Assembly (NCBI RefSeq): GCF_019392195.1
Contig: NZ_JAHXKI010000002.1
Coordinates: 1,426,001 to 1,490,000 of the forward strand
DNA length: 64,000 nt
Reading direction: 5' to 3'
Source of the DNA: Marinobacter sp. F4206
Lineage (GTDB): Bacteria; Pseudomonadota; Gammaproteobacteria; Pseudomonadales; Oleiphilaceae
Positions 55,013 to 63,931 of the stretch are shown here, in pieces; the first letter of the stretch is position 1, and every line of letters starts with the position of its first letter. The position numbers and the translations under genes were made by a program. The notes under the pieces were generated by a model. It searched no databases, was not told the DNA's origin, and saw only the letters and a list, made by a program, of their open reading frames with translations.

Positions 55013-55110
55013 ATAAATTCCTCAAATCAATTCAGCGGCTTGCGCCACATCGAAAGGCAAGGCGAGAGGCACTATTCGACTTTCGAAGGGGATAACAAAC
55101 CATCCCCACC

Positions 55111-55140
55111 ACTTTAGCGTACGCCTGTTCGCTGTCACAA
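55111..55140 (-). promoter_or_regulatory. Desaturase promoter with FabR/DesT-like operator in its spacer
   Basis: On the minus strand, TTGTGA (-35) and TAAAGT (-10) are 18 bases apart. The spacer holds, in plus-strand reading, AGCGTAC-GCC-TGTTCGCT (55116-55133), very close to the AGCGTAC...TGTTCGCT operator of the fatty-acid regulator FabR as recalled from E. coli. A repressor there would block the promoter. It lies about 100 bases before the start codon. Confidence 0.6.
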
Positions 55141-55242
55141 CAGCATTTGGCTCCAAATTTGTTACTAATTACACTTAATCTGTTTTTTGCCCCGCAGCCA
55201 ACCAGCTGAACAACGATCGTTTTCCGCCCGGAGTAGCGCCGA

Positions 55243-56055
55243 GTGCCTGAATTGCCCGAAGTTGAAACCACCCGACGTGGCATTGCCCCCCACTGTGAGG
55301 GCCAGACCATTACCCGGGTTACCGTACGTAACCCCAGCTTGCGCTGGCCGGTACCCGAGGACCTGGCCCAACGGCTTGAAGGTAAGGTCATCCGAACCGT
55401 CGACCGTCGGGCAAAATACCTGTTCCTGAACCTGGATGGTGGCACTGTGATCGTGCATCTGGGCATGTCCGGAAGTCTGCGCGTCGTAACTGACCACACC
55501 GCTGCCCTGACCCACGACCACGTTGAACTGGAGCTGGGCTCCGGCGTCATTCTGCGCTTCAACGATCCTCGCCGCTTCGGGTGCTGGCTCTGGTCCGACG
55601 CTGCAGACCACCACCCCCTGATTGCAAACCTGGGGCCGGAACCGTTGTCGCCCGAGTTCAACGGCCCGCTGCTGTATCGCCTCTCCCGGGGCAAGCAAAC
55701 GCCGGTGAAGTCTTTCATCATGGACAATCACGTTGTGGTGGGCGTTGGCAACATCTACGCCAACGAAGCCCTGTTCAAGGCGGGCATCCACCCCAAACGA
55801 AAAGCCGGGCGCATCAGCCTGGACCGCTACCATCGCCTGGCTGAGGCGATCCGCGAGACCCTCAGTGCCGCCATTCTCATGGGCGGCACCACGTTACGGG
55901 ATTTTGTTAACAGCGATGGCAAACCCGGCTATTTTGCCCAGTCGCTGCTGGTATACGGCCGGACCGGTGAGCCCTGCGGCGAATGCCAGAGCCTTTTGAG
56001 GGAGATCCGCATGAACAACCGGTCCACCGTCTACTGCCCCCGTTGTCAGCGGTAG
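55243..56055 (+). CDS. mutM: Formamidopyrimidine-DNA glycosylase
   Basis: A 270-residue DNA repair enzyme removing 8-oxoguanine. The catalytic [12 protein letters not shown] start (Pro2, Glu3), the lysine in [32 protein letters not shown], and a C-terminal zinc finger with two CxxC pairs (CGECQ...CPRCQR) are all present. It starts at GTG 55243 with a GGAG site. It is divergent from the desaturase. Confidence 0.96.
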   Translation: MPELPEVETTRRGIAPHCEGQTITRVTVRNPSLRWPVPEDLAQRLEGKVIRTVDRRAKYLFLNLDGGTVIVHLGMSGSLRVVTDHTAALTHDHVELELGSGVILRFNDPRRFGCWLWSDAADHHPLIANLGPEPLSPEFNGPLLYRLSRGKQTPVKSFIMDNHVVVGVGNIYANEALFKAGIHPKRKAGRISLDRYHRLAEAIRETLSAAILMGGTTLRDFVNSDGKPGYFAQSLLVYGRTGEPCGECQSLLREIRMNNRSTVYCPRCQR

Positions 56056-56224
56056 CAGTCCGCACAAATGCACATTTTGCAACGAAAAACCGTTTGAAAA
56101 TACGTAAATATGATTCATAGTTAACAGAGAAACTATGCCCTTCGTTTACACTGGGAAGGCATATTGAGCGCTCAAACTGGCGCCACCGGAACCCAAAGGG
56201 CCGATAAGTTCAGGAGACAGTACA

Positions 56225-56557
56225 ATGACCCTAAAGATTTCCCGCACACTGATGGCCACCCTGGCCGCCTGCCTGCTGGCATTTTCCTCCGTTGGGCATG
56301 CGCGCGCCGTGGACGAGACGCCATCAGCCCTGGCCATGACCGGTGACGCCATTTTCGCCCGCCCGGTTCTGTTTGCCACCACCATCGTTGGCAGCGCCGT
56401 ATACCTGGTGTCCCTGCCATTTTCACTGCTCGGCGGCAACGCCGGAGAGGCCGGCGAAGTACTGGTTATGGGCCCGGCCAAAGCCACGTTTGTTCGCTGC
56501 CTTGGCTGCTCCCGGACTGGCCGCAAACCGGAATCGGTCGAACAGACCAGCAACTGA
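56225..56557 (+). CDS. Small exported protein of unknown function
   Basis: A 110-residue protein with a signal peptide (residues 1-27) and a glycine-rich hydrophobic helix (FATTIVGSAVYLVSLPFSLLGG, about 50-70) followed by GNAGEAGEVLVMGPAKATFVRCLGC. The same block occurs in small proteobacterial proteins sometimes mislabelled as multidrug transporters. No transporter fold is possible at this length. The ATG has a CAGGAGA site, and a strong terminator follows. Confidence 0.75.
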   Translation: MTLKISRTLMATLAACLLAFSSVGHARAVDETPSALAMTGDAIFARPVLFATTIVGSAVYLVSLPFSLLGGNAGEAGEVLVMGPAKATFVRCLGCSRTGRKPESVEQTSN

Positions 56558-56607
56558 TTCTTTTCGAATCCGTATTATCCCGGCTTGCCAAGGCCGGGCT
56601 TCTCCGG

Positions 56608-56641
56608 CAGCCTGAAGAAAATCCTTCAGGCTGTTTTGTTT
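56608..56641 (+). terminator. Intrinsic terminator abutting the next start codon
   Basis: CAGCCTGAAG and CTTCAGGCTG form a perfect 10-bp stem with a 6-base loop, followed by TTTTGTTT. The T-run ends one base before the ATG of the HAD gene, so there is no room for a separate promoter or ribosome site between. Confidence 0.9.
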
Positions 56642-57331
56642 ATGGTGAACTGGTCTTCCCTCGATACAGTGTTCCTCGATATGGATGGAACCCTGCTCGA
56701 TCTTCACTTCGATAATTACTTCTGGCTCGAACACCTCCCACGCCGGTACGCGGAGAAGAACGACCTGGCGACCGAGGCGGCGAAGGACCACCTGATCCCG
56801 ATGATTATGGCCGAACGTGGCTCCCTGAACTGGTACTGCACCGACTATTGGAGCGACCGCCTTTCCCTCGACATTACCGGCCTCAAGGCCGAAGTCGGCG
56901 ATCGAATTGGCTACCGCCCGCACGTCACCGACTTTCTTGATGCGCTGGGGACACTCGGACTGCGCTCGGTGATAGTCACCAATTGCCACCCCGACCCCCT
57001 GAATCTCAAGCTTGAGCGCACCGGGCTGGACAGCCGCGTCGATGGCATCGTCTCCAGCCACCAGTTGGGCAAGGCCAAGGAAAATCCTCAGTTCTGGCAG
57101 GATCTGCAACAACTGGCCCCTTATCAGGCCAGCACCACTCTCATGGTGGATGACAGCTTCCCGGTCCTCGAAAGCGCCCGCCGGGCCGGCATTGGCCAGT
57201 GCCTGGCGGTACTGGCCCCGGACAGCCAACAGGGTGCCCGTGACCACCATCCGGAGATCCCCGGCATTCATCACTTTGACGAACTGTTACCGGCGTTGCG
57301 TCAGCACCGGTCTGTGCCATCCGGTCAATGA
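56642..57331 (+). CDS. yrfG: HAD-family GMP/IMP nucleotidase (YrfG-like)
   Basis: A 229-residue HAD phosphatase dephosphorylating nucleoside monophosphates in its family. The nucleophile motif is FLDMDGTLLDLHFDNYFW, motif II VIVTNCHP, the lysine region QLGKAKENP and motif III LMVDDSFPVLESARRAG. The position (then hslR, hslO, pckA) equals the enteric order. The start codon is immediately after a terminator hairpin and has no ribosome site; a GTG one codon later is the alternative. The real start could be a few codons off. Confidence 0.88.
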   Translation: MVNWSSLDTVFLDMDGTLLDLHFDNYFWLEHLPRRYAEKNDLATEAAKDHLIPMIMAERGSLNWYCTDYWSDRLSLDITGLKAEVGDRIGYRPHVTDFLDALGTLGLRSVIVTNCHPDPLNLKLERTGLDSRVDGIVSSHQLGKAKENPQFWQDLQQLAPYQASTTLMVDDSFPVLESARRAGIGQCLAVLAPDSQQGARDHHPEIPGIHHFDELLPALRQHRSVPSGQ

Positions 57332-57372
57332 GCGGGTTATAATCACAGCATACGCTCATCAGGTGAGGAGAC

Positions 57373-57780
57373 ATGACGGCATCCACCGCTGACGAACATC
57401 GTGTAAGACTCGACAAATGGCTTTGGGCAGCGCGCTTCTACAAGACCCGCAGCCTGGCCAAGGAAGCCATCGAAGGCGGCAAGGTCCACTACAACAGCCA
57501 GCGCTGCAAGCCCGGCAAGGTGGTGGAAACCGGCGCCAAAGTGACCCTGCGACTGGGCTGGCAGGAGAAGGTGGTGATCATTGATGACATCAGTGACCGT
57601 CGCCGGGGTGCGCCCGAAGCCCAAAAGCTTTACCACGAAACCGAAGACAGCGTAAAAAAACGCGAAGATCTGGCCTGGCAACGCAAAACCATGCAGGCCG
57701 CGCAGTTACCGCCGGCCCGGAGACCGTCCAAAAAAGACCGTCGCGACATCCAGCGCTTCCGTGAGCAAAACAACATCTGA
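57373..57780 (+). CDS. hslR: Ribosome-associated heat shock protein Hsp15
   Basis: A 135-residue S4-type RNA-binding protein that recycles nascent-chain-loaded free 50S subunits after heat shock. The S4 domain is VRLDKWLWAARFYKTRSLAKEAIEGGKVHYN. The basic tail is rich in Lys and Arg. The ATG has an AGGTGAGGAG site. hslO follows after 79 bases. Confidence 0.95.
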   Translation: MTASTADEHRVRLDKWLWAARFYKTRSLAKEAIEGGKVHYNSQRCKPGKVVETGAKVTLRLGWQEKVVIIDDISDRRRGAPEAQKLYHETEDSVKKREDLAWQRKTMQAAQLPPARRPSKKDRRDIQRFREQNNI

Positions 57781-57859
57781 ACCCTTTCAGAGCGCCCCCG
57801 ACCATCCCGGGACGCGGAATCGAACCCAATTAGCAGTCAGTATTTTCAGGAGACACACC

Positions 57860-58714
57860 ATGGCATCCCGTGACCAATTTCAGCGCTTTATTTTCGAGGA
57901 CAGCCAGGTCCGGGGCGCATGGGTCCAACTGGGTGAGAGCTACCGGGAGATCGGCAGCCAGGCCCCCTACCCCGAATCCATCCGGGACCTGCTTGGCGAA
58001 GCCCTGGTCGCCAGCGTACTGATGAGCAGCACGCTGAAGTTCGAGGGCACCCTGTCATTGCAGGCCCAGGGAGAAGGCCCCCTGCGAACCCTGATGGCGG
58101 AGTGCAGCCACGACCGCTACATTCGCGGGCTGGCAAGGTTCGATGAACATGCCATGAGTGAAGACGACTTCCACAACCTGCTGGGCGAAGGCCGAATGGC
58201 CATCACCATCACCCCGAACAGGGGTAACCGGTACCAGGGCGTGGTACCCCGGGAAGAAGAAACCCTCGCCGCCTGCCTTGAAGAATATTTCGAGCGCTCC
58301 GAGCAGATTTCCACCAGCCTGATACTGTTTGCCGATGAAAACAGTGCTGCCGGATTGCTGCTCCAGCGCCTGCCCGGTGCAACCGATGGTGACGACGATC
58401 TATGGGACCGGGTGAACCACCTGGCACGGACTGTGGAAGAGTCAGAACTACTGGAACTGGACAGCGAAACTGTCCTCCACCGTCTGTTTCACGAAGAAAC
58501 CGTGCGCCTGTTCGAACCCGAAGCGGTGGCATTTCGTTGCAGCTGTTCAAGGGAACGGACTCTCGGTGCGCTCGAGGCGATTGGCCAGGAGGAGTGCTAC
58601 AGCATCCTCGACGAACAGGGCCAGATCGACATGGATTGCCAGTTTTGTCACGCACACTATCGCTTCGATAGAAACGATATTGATCACCTTTTCACCGGTC
58701 ATACGCTACACTAA
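57860..58714 (+). CDS. hslO: Redox-regulated chaperone Hsp33
   Basis: A 284-residue chaperone switched on by oxidation. The C-terminal zinc-binding redox switch is FRCSCSRERTLGALEAIGQEECYSILDEQGQIDMDCQFC in residue order CxC...CxxC, as in canonical Hsp33. The start is taken at ATG 57860 with an AGGAGA site; an upstream in-frame ATG overlaps hslR and is unlikely. Confidence 0.95.
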   Translation: MASRDQFQRFIFEDSQVRGAWVQLGESYREIGSQAPYPESIRDLLGEALVASVLMSSTLKFEGTLSLQAQGEGPLRTLMAECSHDRYIRGLARFDEHAMSEDDFHNLLGEGRMAITITPNRGNRYQGVVPREEETLAACLEEYFERSEQISTSLILFADENSAAGLLLQRLPGATDGDDDLWDRVNHLARTVEESELLELDSETVLHRLFHEETVRLFEPEAVAFRCSCSRERTLGALEAIGQEECYSILDEQGQIDMDCQFCHAHYRFDRNDIDHLFTGHTLH

Positions 58715-58785
58715 AGGCTTTATTGATTCGCCCGAAAGCCAGTCAGGACGCGGCTTTCAGGGCAGTCGTTTTTCACCGGCGTCTC

Positions 58786-58860
58786 TGGCATAATAGCGCG
58801 CCTGAATTGACCCGATTGCTCAGATTTCCGCCAGTTAATGGGGGGGCGGCCTGAGCAGTC
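58786..58860 (+). promoter_or_regulatory. pckA promoter and structured leader
   Basis: An extended -10 element (TGg-CATAAT, 58786-58794) is followed by a leader hairpin: GATTGCTCAG (58814-58823) pairs with CTGAGCAGTC (58851-58860) with one wobble, and inner CCGCC (58828) with GGCGG (58845). No T-run follows. It lies 30 bases before the start codon and could regulate pckA. The promoter is a by-eye match. Confidence 0.45.
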
Positions 58861-58889
58861 ACGAAGACATTCCCGAGGGCGAGGTCGAA

Positions 58890-60422
58890 GTGAGCAACAC
58901 TTATACTGATCTGAGTACAGCACGACTGGTCGAGCTGGCACTGGCACGTAACGAAGGCCAGCTGGCTGCCAACGGTTCACTGGTTGTGAAAACCGGTGAA
59001 CGGACAGGCCGGTCTCCCATGGACCGCTACATCGTCGAAGAACCGAGCACGGCTGACGATATCCACTGGGGACCAATCAACCGCCCGTTCGACGCCGACA
59101 AATTCGACGCCCTCTGGGACCGCGTTGAGGCCTACATCGCCGAGAAAAACCAGTTCGTTTCTCACGTTCATGTGGGCTCAGATCCCGAGCATTACCTGCC
59201 GGTCAAGATGACCACCGAGACGGCTTGGCAGAACCTGTTCGGCCGTAACCTGTTCATCCGCCCGGACAGCTACAACCCGGCCGACAAGCAGGAGTGGCAG
59301 ATCCTGAACGCCGCCAATTTTGAGTGCGACCCCGAGCGTGATGGCACCAACAGCAACGGCTGCGTAATGATCAACTTCGCCAAGCGTAAGGTCCTGCTGG
59401 CCGGTATGCATTACGCGGGCGAAATGAAGAAAGCGATGTTCTCCGTGCAGAACTTCCTGCTGCCGGAGAAAGACGTACTGCCGATGCACTGCTCGGCCAA
59501 CGTTGGCGAAGACGGCCAGACCTGCCTGTTCTTCGGTCTCTCCGGCACCGGCAAGACCACCCTCTCTGCGGATCCGCACCGCTTCCTGATCGGCGATGAC
59601 GAGCACGGATGGGGCCCCGGCACGGTCTTTAACATTGAAGGCGGCTGCTACGCCAAATGCATTGATCTCTCCCAGAAGAACGAACCGATCATCTGGGACG
59701 CGATCCGCTTCGGCGCCATCGTCGAGAATGTCACCATTGATCCGGAAACCCGTGAGCCGGACTACACCGACGTGTCGCTCACCGAGAATTCCCGCTGCGC
59801 ATACCCGCTCGAGCACGTTGAAAAGCGCGTTATCGAGAATCGCGCCGGCGAGCCTTCGCACATTGTCTTCCTGACCTGCGACATGACCGGTGTACTGCCG
59901 CCGGTATCAATCCTGTCCAAGGAAGCAGCGGCTTACCATTTCCTGAGTGGCTATACCGCACTGGTCGGTTCCACCGAGATGGGCTCCTCATCCAAGCTGA
60001 AGTCCACCTTCTCCACCTGCTTTGGCGCTCCGTTCTTCCCGCGTCCGGCCGGCGTTTACGCCGAGCTGCTGATGAAACGCATGGACGAGTTCGGCAGCAA
60101 GGTCTTCCTGGTCAACACCGGCTGGACCGGTGGTCCCTATGGCGAAGGCAACCGATTCAGCATTCCGACCACACGGGCCATCATTGCCGCCATCCAGAAT
60201 GGCGACCTGGACGATGCCGAGACCGAGCATCTGCCAACCCTGAACCTGGATGTTCCCAAGCATGTGCCAGGCGTGGATTCCGAGCTGCTGAACCCGCGTA
60301 ACACGTGGGTAAGCCCGGATTACTACGACGGCAAGGCCGAGGAGTTGATCGCCCAGTTCGTCGATAACTTCAAGAAATTCGACGTCTCGGAAGCCATCGT
60401 CGAAGCTGGCCCGAAGCTCTAA
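58890..60422 (+). CDS. pckA: ATP-dependent phosphoenolpyruvate carboxykinase
   Basis: A 510-residue enzyme converting oxaloacetate and ATP to phosphoenolpyruvate and CO2. It carries the kinase-1a loop [12 protein letters not shown], the metal-binding GDDEHGW, the ATP-type start [13 protein letters not shown] and the block [12 protein letters not shown]. The start is GTG 58890. Its place after hslO is the enteric arrangement. A strong terminator follows. Confidence 0.96.
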   Translation: MSNTYTDLSTARLVELALARNEGQLAANGSLVVKTGERTGRSPMDRYIVEEPSTADDIHWGPINRPFDADKFDALWDRVEAYIAEKNQFVSHVHVGSDPEHYLPVKMTTETAWQNLFGRNLFIRPDSYNPADKQEWQILNAANFECDPERDGTNSNGCVMINFAKRKVLLAGMHYAGEMKKAMFSVQNFLLPEKDVLPMHCSANVGEDGQTCLFFGLSGTGKTTLSADPHRFLIGDDEHGWGPGTVFNIEGGCYAKCIDLSQKNEPIIWDAIRFGAIVENVTIDPETREPDYTDVSLTENSRCAYPLEHVEKRVIENRAGEPSHIVFLTCDMTGVLPPVSILSKEAAAYHFLSGYTALVGSTEMGSSSKLKSTFSTCFGAPFFPRPAGVYAELLMKRMDEFGSKVFLVNTGWTGGPYGEGNRFSIPTTRAIIAAIQNGDLDDAETEHLPTLNLDVPKHVPGVDSELLNPRNTWVSPDYYDGKAEELIAQFVDNFKKFDVSEAIVEAGPKL

Positions 60423-60438
60423 GGCCTAACCCGACGTT

Positions 60439-60474
60439 GAAAAAAGCGCCCGGCGAAAGCCCGGCGCTTTTTTT
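60439..60474 (+). terminator. Terminator after pckA
   Basis: AGCGCC-C-GGC and GCC-C-GGCGCT pair (one C-C bulge) around a GAAA loop, with A- and T-runs outside. A good intrinsic terminator. Confidence 0.9.
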
Positions 60475-60591
60475 GGTCAGGGGAAAAGTGTCTACAATCG
60501 CGGTTACACCGGGCAGTCCCCACAGATCGCTGTTTTGTGGCAAAGTACTCGCTTAAGGACTGCTTTTTATTTCTCCAAACACGGTCATGGT

Positions 60592-60870
60592 ATGAAAGAA
60601 ACGCTTCGACAGCTTTGCTCGCCAATTCTCAAGCCGCTGGAGTCGGGAGAGGTTGGCCCCAATTACAAAGCCTCCCACCGAACCATCCTCAATGTGGTTG
60701 GCGTCCTGTTTCTGACGCTCTCGACAATTTCCACAGGTGCACTCCTGTACACGGGCCAACTGGGCGCCCTTGTTCCGGTCCTGGTTTTTCTGGGAATCGG
60801 TGGACTGTCTCTGATCGTCGGGGTCCTGGGTAAGGATGCCGCGGTTTCCCGGATGTGGGGCAACCGCTGA
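60592..60870 (+). CDS. Small two-helix membrane protein
   Basis: A 92-residue inner-membrane protein with a hydrophilic start and two hydrophobic helices (about 33-53 and 58-80). The loop between them is short and glycine-rich. No family could be assigned. The ATG at 60592 has no clear ribosome site. Confidence 0.65.
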   Translation: MKETLRQLCSPILKPLESGEVGPNYKASHRTILNVVGVLFLTLSTISTGALLYTGQLGALVPVLVFLGIGGLSLIVGVLGKDAAVSRMWGNR

Positions 60871-60995
60871 ACGGCCCGACAATAATCCTCCAGAGGAACC
60901 AGAACCCCGTCATTCTGTCCAAGCTGCAAAAAGGAAAACAAGGCCAACATTCTGAACGCACGTTTTGATGTCGTGCCCCGAAAGAGGAGGCTGGC

Positions 60996-61799
60996 ATGAG
61001 CACTGCGCGCGTATCGGAACCCGAGCAGACAGCACGGGCCTATGAACAACGACTGGTACCGGCGCTGTTTCAGGACGTCGCGCAACGCCTGGCGGAGGTT
61101 GCCACCGTCCACACCGGCCAGGACGTCCTCGACGTGGCCTGCGGCACCGGTATTCTCGCTCGGGCGATTGCACGGCAGTACGAGGGCCTGGGCTCGGTCA
61201 CCGGGCTGGATCTCAACCCCGACATGCTCGCCGTCGCTCAAAGCCGGGCACCGGGCATCGACTGGCGCCAGGGTGACGCCGAATCGCTTCCGTTCCAGAA
61301 CCAGTCCTTCGATGTGGTCGTCAGCCAGTTCGGGCTGATGCTCTTCCCGTCCCCCGCCCTTGCACTGCAGGAGATGTACCGGGTTCTCCGGCCCAAGGGG
61401 CGACTGCTGGTGGCGGTATTTGACTCAATCGACCGGATACCGGCGTACCAGGCAATGTCAGCAGTCTTTGGTCGCACAGTCGATCCAGCGGTCGGTCAGG
61501 CGCTGCAGCTTCCCTTTGCCCTGGGTGACACCCGCAAGCTCACCGCACTGTTTGCCAGCGCCGGCATCAGTGCGCCCGAAATCAAAACCTTCGAAACCAC
61601 TGCTCGCTTTCCCGGAGTCCGGGAGATGGCCCTGGCCGACATCAAAGGCTGGTTTCCATTTGCCGACATCCACCTGGACGATCCAGTCATTGAGGCGGTC
61701 GTTGCGCACGCTGAACCGGCGCTTGCGCCATTTTGCACGGGCACAGGGACCATTGAGTTTCAGGTTCCGGTCCACGTTCTCAGCGCCGTAAAATTCTGA
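60996..61799 (+). CDS. SAM-dependent class I methyltransferase
   Basis: A 267-residue methyltransferase with the SAM-binding loop DVLDVACGTGILARAIARQY, the acidic second strand VTGLDLNPDMLAVAQ, and QGDAESLPFQNQSFDVVVSQFGLMLF. This is the UbiE/Methyltransf_11 type, which methylates small molecules or lipids. The substrate is unknown. The ATG has an AAGAGGAGG site. Confidence 0.9.
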   Translation: MSTARVSEPEQTARAYEQRLVPALFQDVAQRLAEVATVHTGQDVLDVACGTGILARAIARQYEGLGSVTGLDLNPDMLAVAQSRAPGIDWRQGDAESLPFQNQSFDVVVSQFGLMLFPSPALALQEMYRVLRPKGRLLVAVFDSIDRIPAYQAMSAVFGRTVDPAVGQALQLPFALGDTRKLTALFASAGISAPEIKTFETTARFPGVREMALADIKGWFPFADIHLDDPVIEAVVAHAEPALAPFCTGTGTIEFQVPVHVLSAVKF

Positions 61800-61840
61800 T
61801 CCTTAACCCCGGACACCCGGACAGGACGTTATCCAGGTGC

Positions 61841-63925
61841 TCAGGCGTAGAACATCAATGGCACAAACGCCACCACCAGCAGTGAGAGGCCCATGGCGAT
61901 GAGCGGCATGATGATCCGTTCATGGCGCTGGTAGAAGGTGCCGGTTTCCTGCTGCGCCGCCATCACTTCCGCCTCACCCACAACCTGACGGGTGAGCAAG
62001 TGGTTCAGGGCCACCGGCGGACTCAAATACCCGAGCTCAAAGGCAACGAGCGTGACCATCCAGAAATGGATGGGATGAATGCCGCTGCTGTAGGCAATGG
62101 TGGCCACGGTCGCCGTAACCAGGATCACCGCACCGAATGCATCCATGATCATGCCGAGAATAACCAGAATGACCACCATCAGGAGCATCGCGGACCAGGC
62201 GCTGTCAAACGCCTGGGGAAAGCTCTGCATGATGTGGGAACGCTCAATGACGCCGCCGATGCTGACCGACAGACCCAGCAGCAACAGCAACGCCCCGATC
62301 TCTGCTGTGGTGTCGTTGGTGGCACCCCTAAGACTTCGCTCCAGCCCCTGATGATTGAACTCGCCGGAGGTCCTGCCCTTCGCATTCTTCAGGCTGAGGT
62401 GTTCATACACCAGGACGGCCAGCATGATCACCGGCAGCAATCGGGGCGCGGAGAATTCGTCCATGGTGACGTCCAGTGCAAAGCGGTACAGCAGGACCAC
62501 CGCCGTAATCACCAGTACATAGGGGATCAGGGGCTTCAGCGCCTGGATCATCGCGGGGAACGCGGTCGACGAAGGCGCCAGATCAAACTTGCTCTGACGA
62601 TTTACCGCCAGCGCTACCAGGGTAAACATGGTGGCGGTCAGGACAAACACCCAGACACCCCAGCCAAACAACTCGTCGGTGGTGACTTCCCTGTTCAGGT
62701 AAGCAATGACAACGACCAGTAGGCACGGGCGCAGGACCACGCCCAGCGACCCCGACATGGCGGTGGCCGCCAGCGCTAACTGTCGTCTGGCACCGGCCGC
62801 CCGAAGTTCACTGTAGATGACCGCTCCGGCCGCAATTACGAAGATACCGGACGCACCGGTATAGGCCGTCGGAATCGCAGCCACCAAAACAGCAACAACG
62901 GCCAGCATTTCCGGCGGCATGCGCCAGGGCCGGAACACATTGAACACCAAGGTAGCCAGCCGGGTCTGCTTGAGCATCATGCCGACCCAAACGTACAGGC
63001 CCACGTTCAGGAACATATCCGACAGCTCCATCATTTTGCCCAGATAGATGCCGATGCCGGACGCGTGGCCGATCAGGGCAAAGTAGGTACCGGAGATCAG
63101 ACACATCACCGTGTAAAGCGGTACCGCCAGGAACGCCTTGTTCAGAGTGCCGCCACTCTGAAGATCCTCGGGTACCCGCAACAATCGATACAGACTGGCC
63201 AGGGTCAGACAGGAAAAACCCGTGATCCAGAAGTTGTGCAACAGCAGTTCCTCGGACGACACCGACGTCTCTGCCCCGAGGGTCGACTGGCGGAAAATGA
63301 CGCTGGAGCCCAGCAGCATGGCGTTGGCGATGGTTTGCAGGGTATAGGAAACGGTGTAATCCAGGCGGGTTTCCATGGCCCGCATGGCGATATGGTGGCG
63401 GCTCAGGGTGGCGGTAACCGCACACAGCATCACCAGAATCACCAGAATGTAGCGCTGGGAGGACAACCCGAAAGCAATCAGATCGGCAACGAATAGTTCG
63501 ACCGCCCGGTAGGCTCTCAGCCCCGGGGTCAGCTGGCCTTCGAGGCTTTCATAACTCGCGTACGCTTCCCGGCAGTCGGCCAACGCGCGCTCAATGGCAA
63601 GCCGAATATCCGCGGGATTCTTCGCCTCAGGCGCACCCAGAAGGGCTGCCATGGGATCGTCATCGGCGGGAGCTTCAGCGAGTTCGGCCGCGACGGCGGC
63701 ATCGATATCCCGATTCGGATTGCAGGTGGGCGCCACCGGATCCATTCGCAGCTTGTAGTAACCGCTCCAGATCTGTTCGCCACCGCGCAGCATCTGGTTA
63801 TGGATGTCACTGCTGGTCGAAAAAATAACAACGGCCAACAGCAACAGGCAGGCGGGCAAAGAGGAAAACCACTCCAGCCCGCTACGTTGCAAGCCTATCT
63901 TGGATAAAGCGACATTCTGGGACAT
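61841..63925 (-). CDS. TRAP transporter large permease, with N-terminal fusion
   Basis: A 694-residue inner-membrane protein. The C-terminal 430 residues carry the TRAP large-permease (DctM) fold, with 12 or so helices and repeated glycine-rich loops (AVLVAAIPTAYTGASGIFVIAAG; VVILVILGMIMDAFGAVILVT). The N-terminal 240 residues have four hydrophobic segments and an acidic loop of about 90 residues, resembling a fused small (DctQ-like) subunit. Solute probably a C4-dicarboxylate or related acid. The binding-protein partner is most likely the next gene, cut by the window edge. Confidence 0.85.
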   Translation of the reverse strand: MSQNVALSKIGLQRSGLEWFSSLPACLLLLAVVIFSTSSDIHNQMLRGGEQIWSGYYKLRMDPVAPTCNPNRDIDAAVAAELAEAPADDDPMAALLGAPEAKNPADIRLAIERALADCREAYASYESLEGQLTPGLRAYRAVELFVADLIAFGLSSQRYILVILVMLCAVTATLSRHHIAMRAMETRLDYTVSYTLQTIANAMLLGSSVIFRQSTLGAETSVSSEELLLHNFWITGFSCLTLASLYRLLRVPEDLQSGGTLNKAFLAVPLYTVMCLISGTYFALIGHASGIGIYLGKMMELSDMFLNVGLYVWVGMMLKQTRLATLVFNVFRPWRMPPEMLAVVAVLVAAIPTAYTGASGIFVIAAGAVIYSELRAAGARRQLALAATAMSGSLGVVLRPCLLVVVIAYLNREVTTDELFGWGVWVFVLTATMFTLVALAVNRQSKFDLAPSSTAFPAMIQALKPLIPYVLVITAVVLLYRFALDVTMDEFSAPRLLPVIMLAVLVYEHLSLKNAKGRTSGEFNHQGLERSLRGATNDTTAEIGALLLLLGLSVSIGGVIERSHIMQSFPQAFDSAWSAMLLMVVILVILGMIMDAFGAVILVTATVATIAYSSGIHPIHFWMVTLVAFELGYLSPPVALNHLLTRQVVGEAEVMAAQQETGTFYQRHERIIMPLIAMGLSLLVVAFVPLMFYA

Positions 63926-63931
63926 GGGTTC

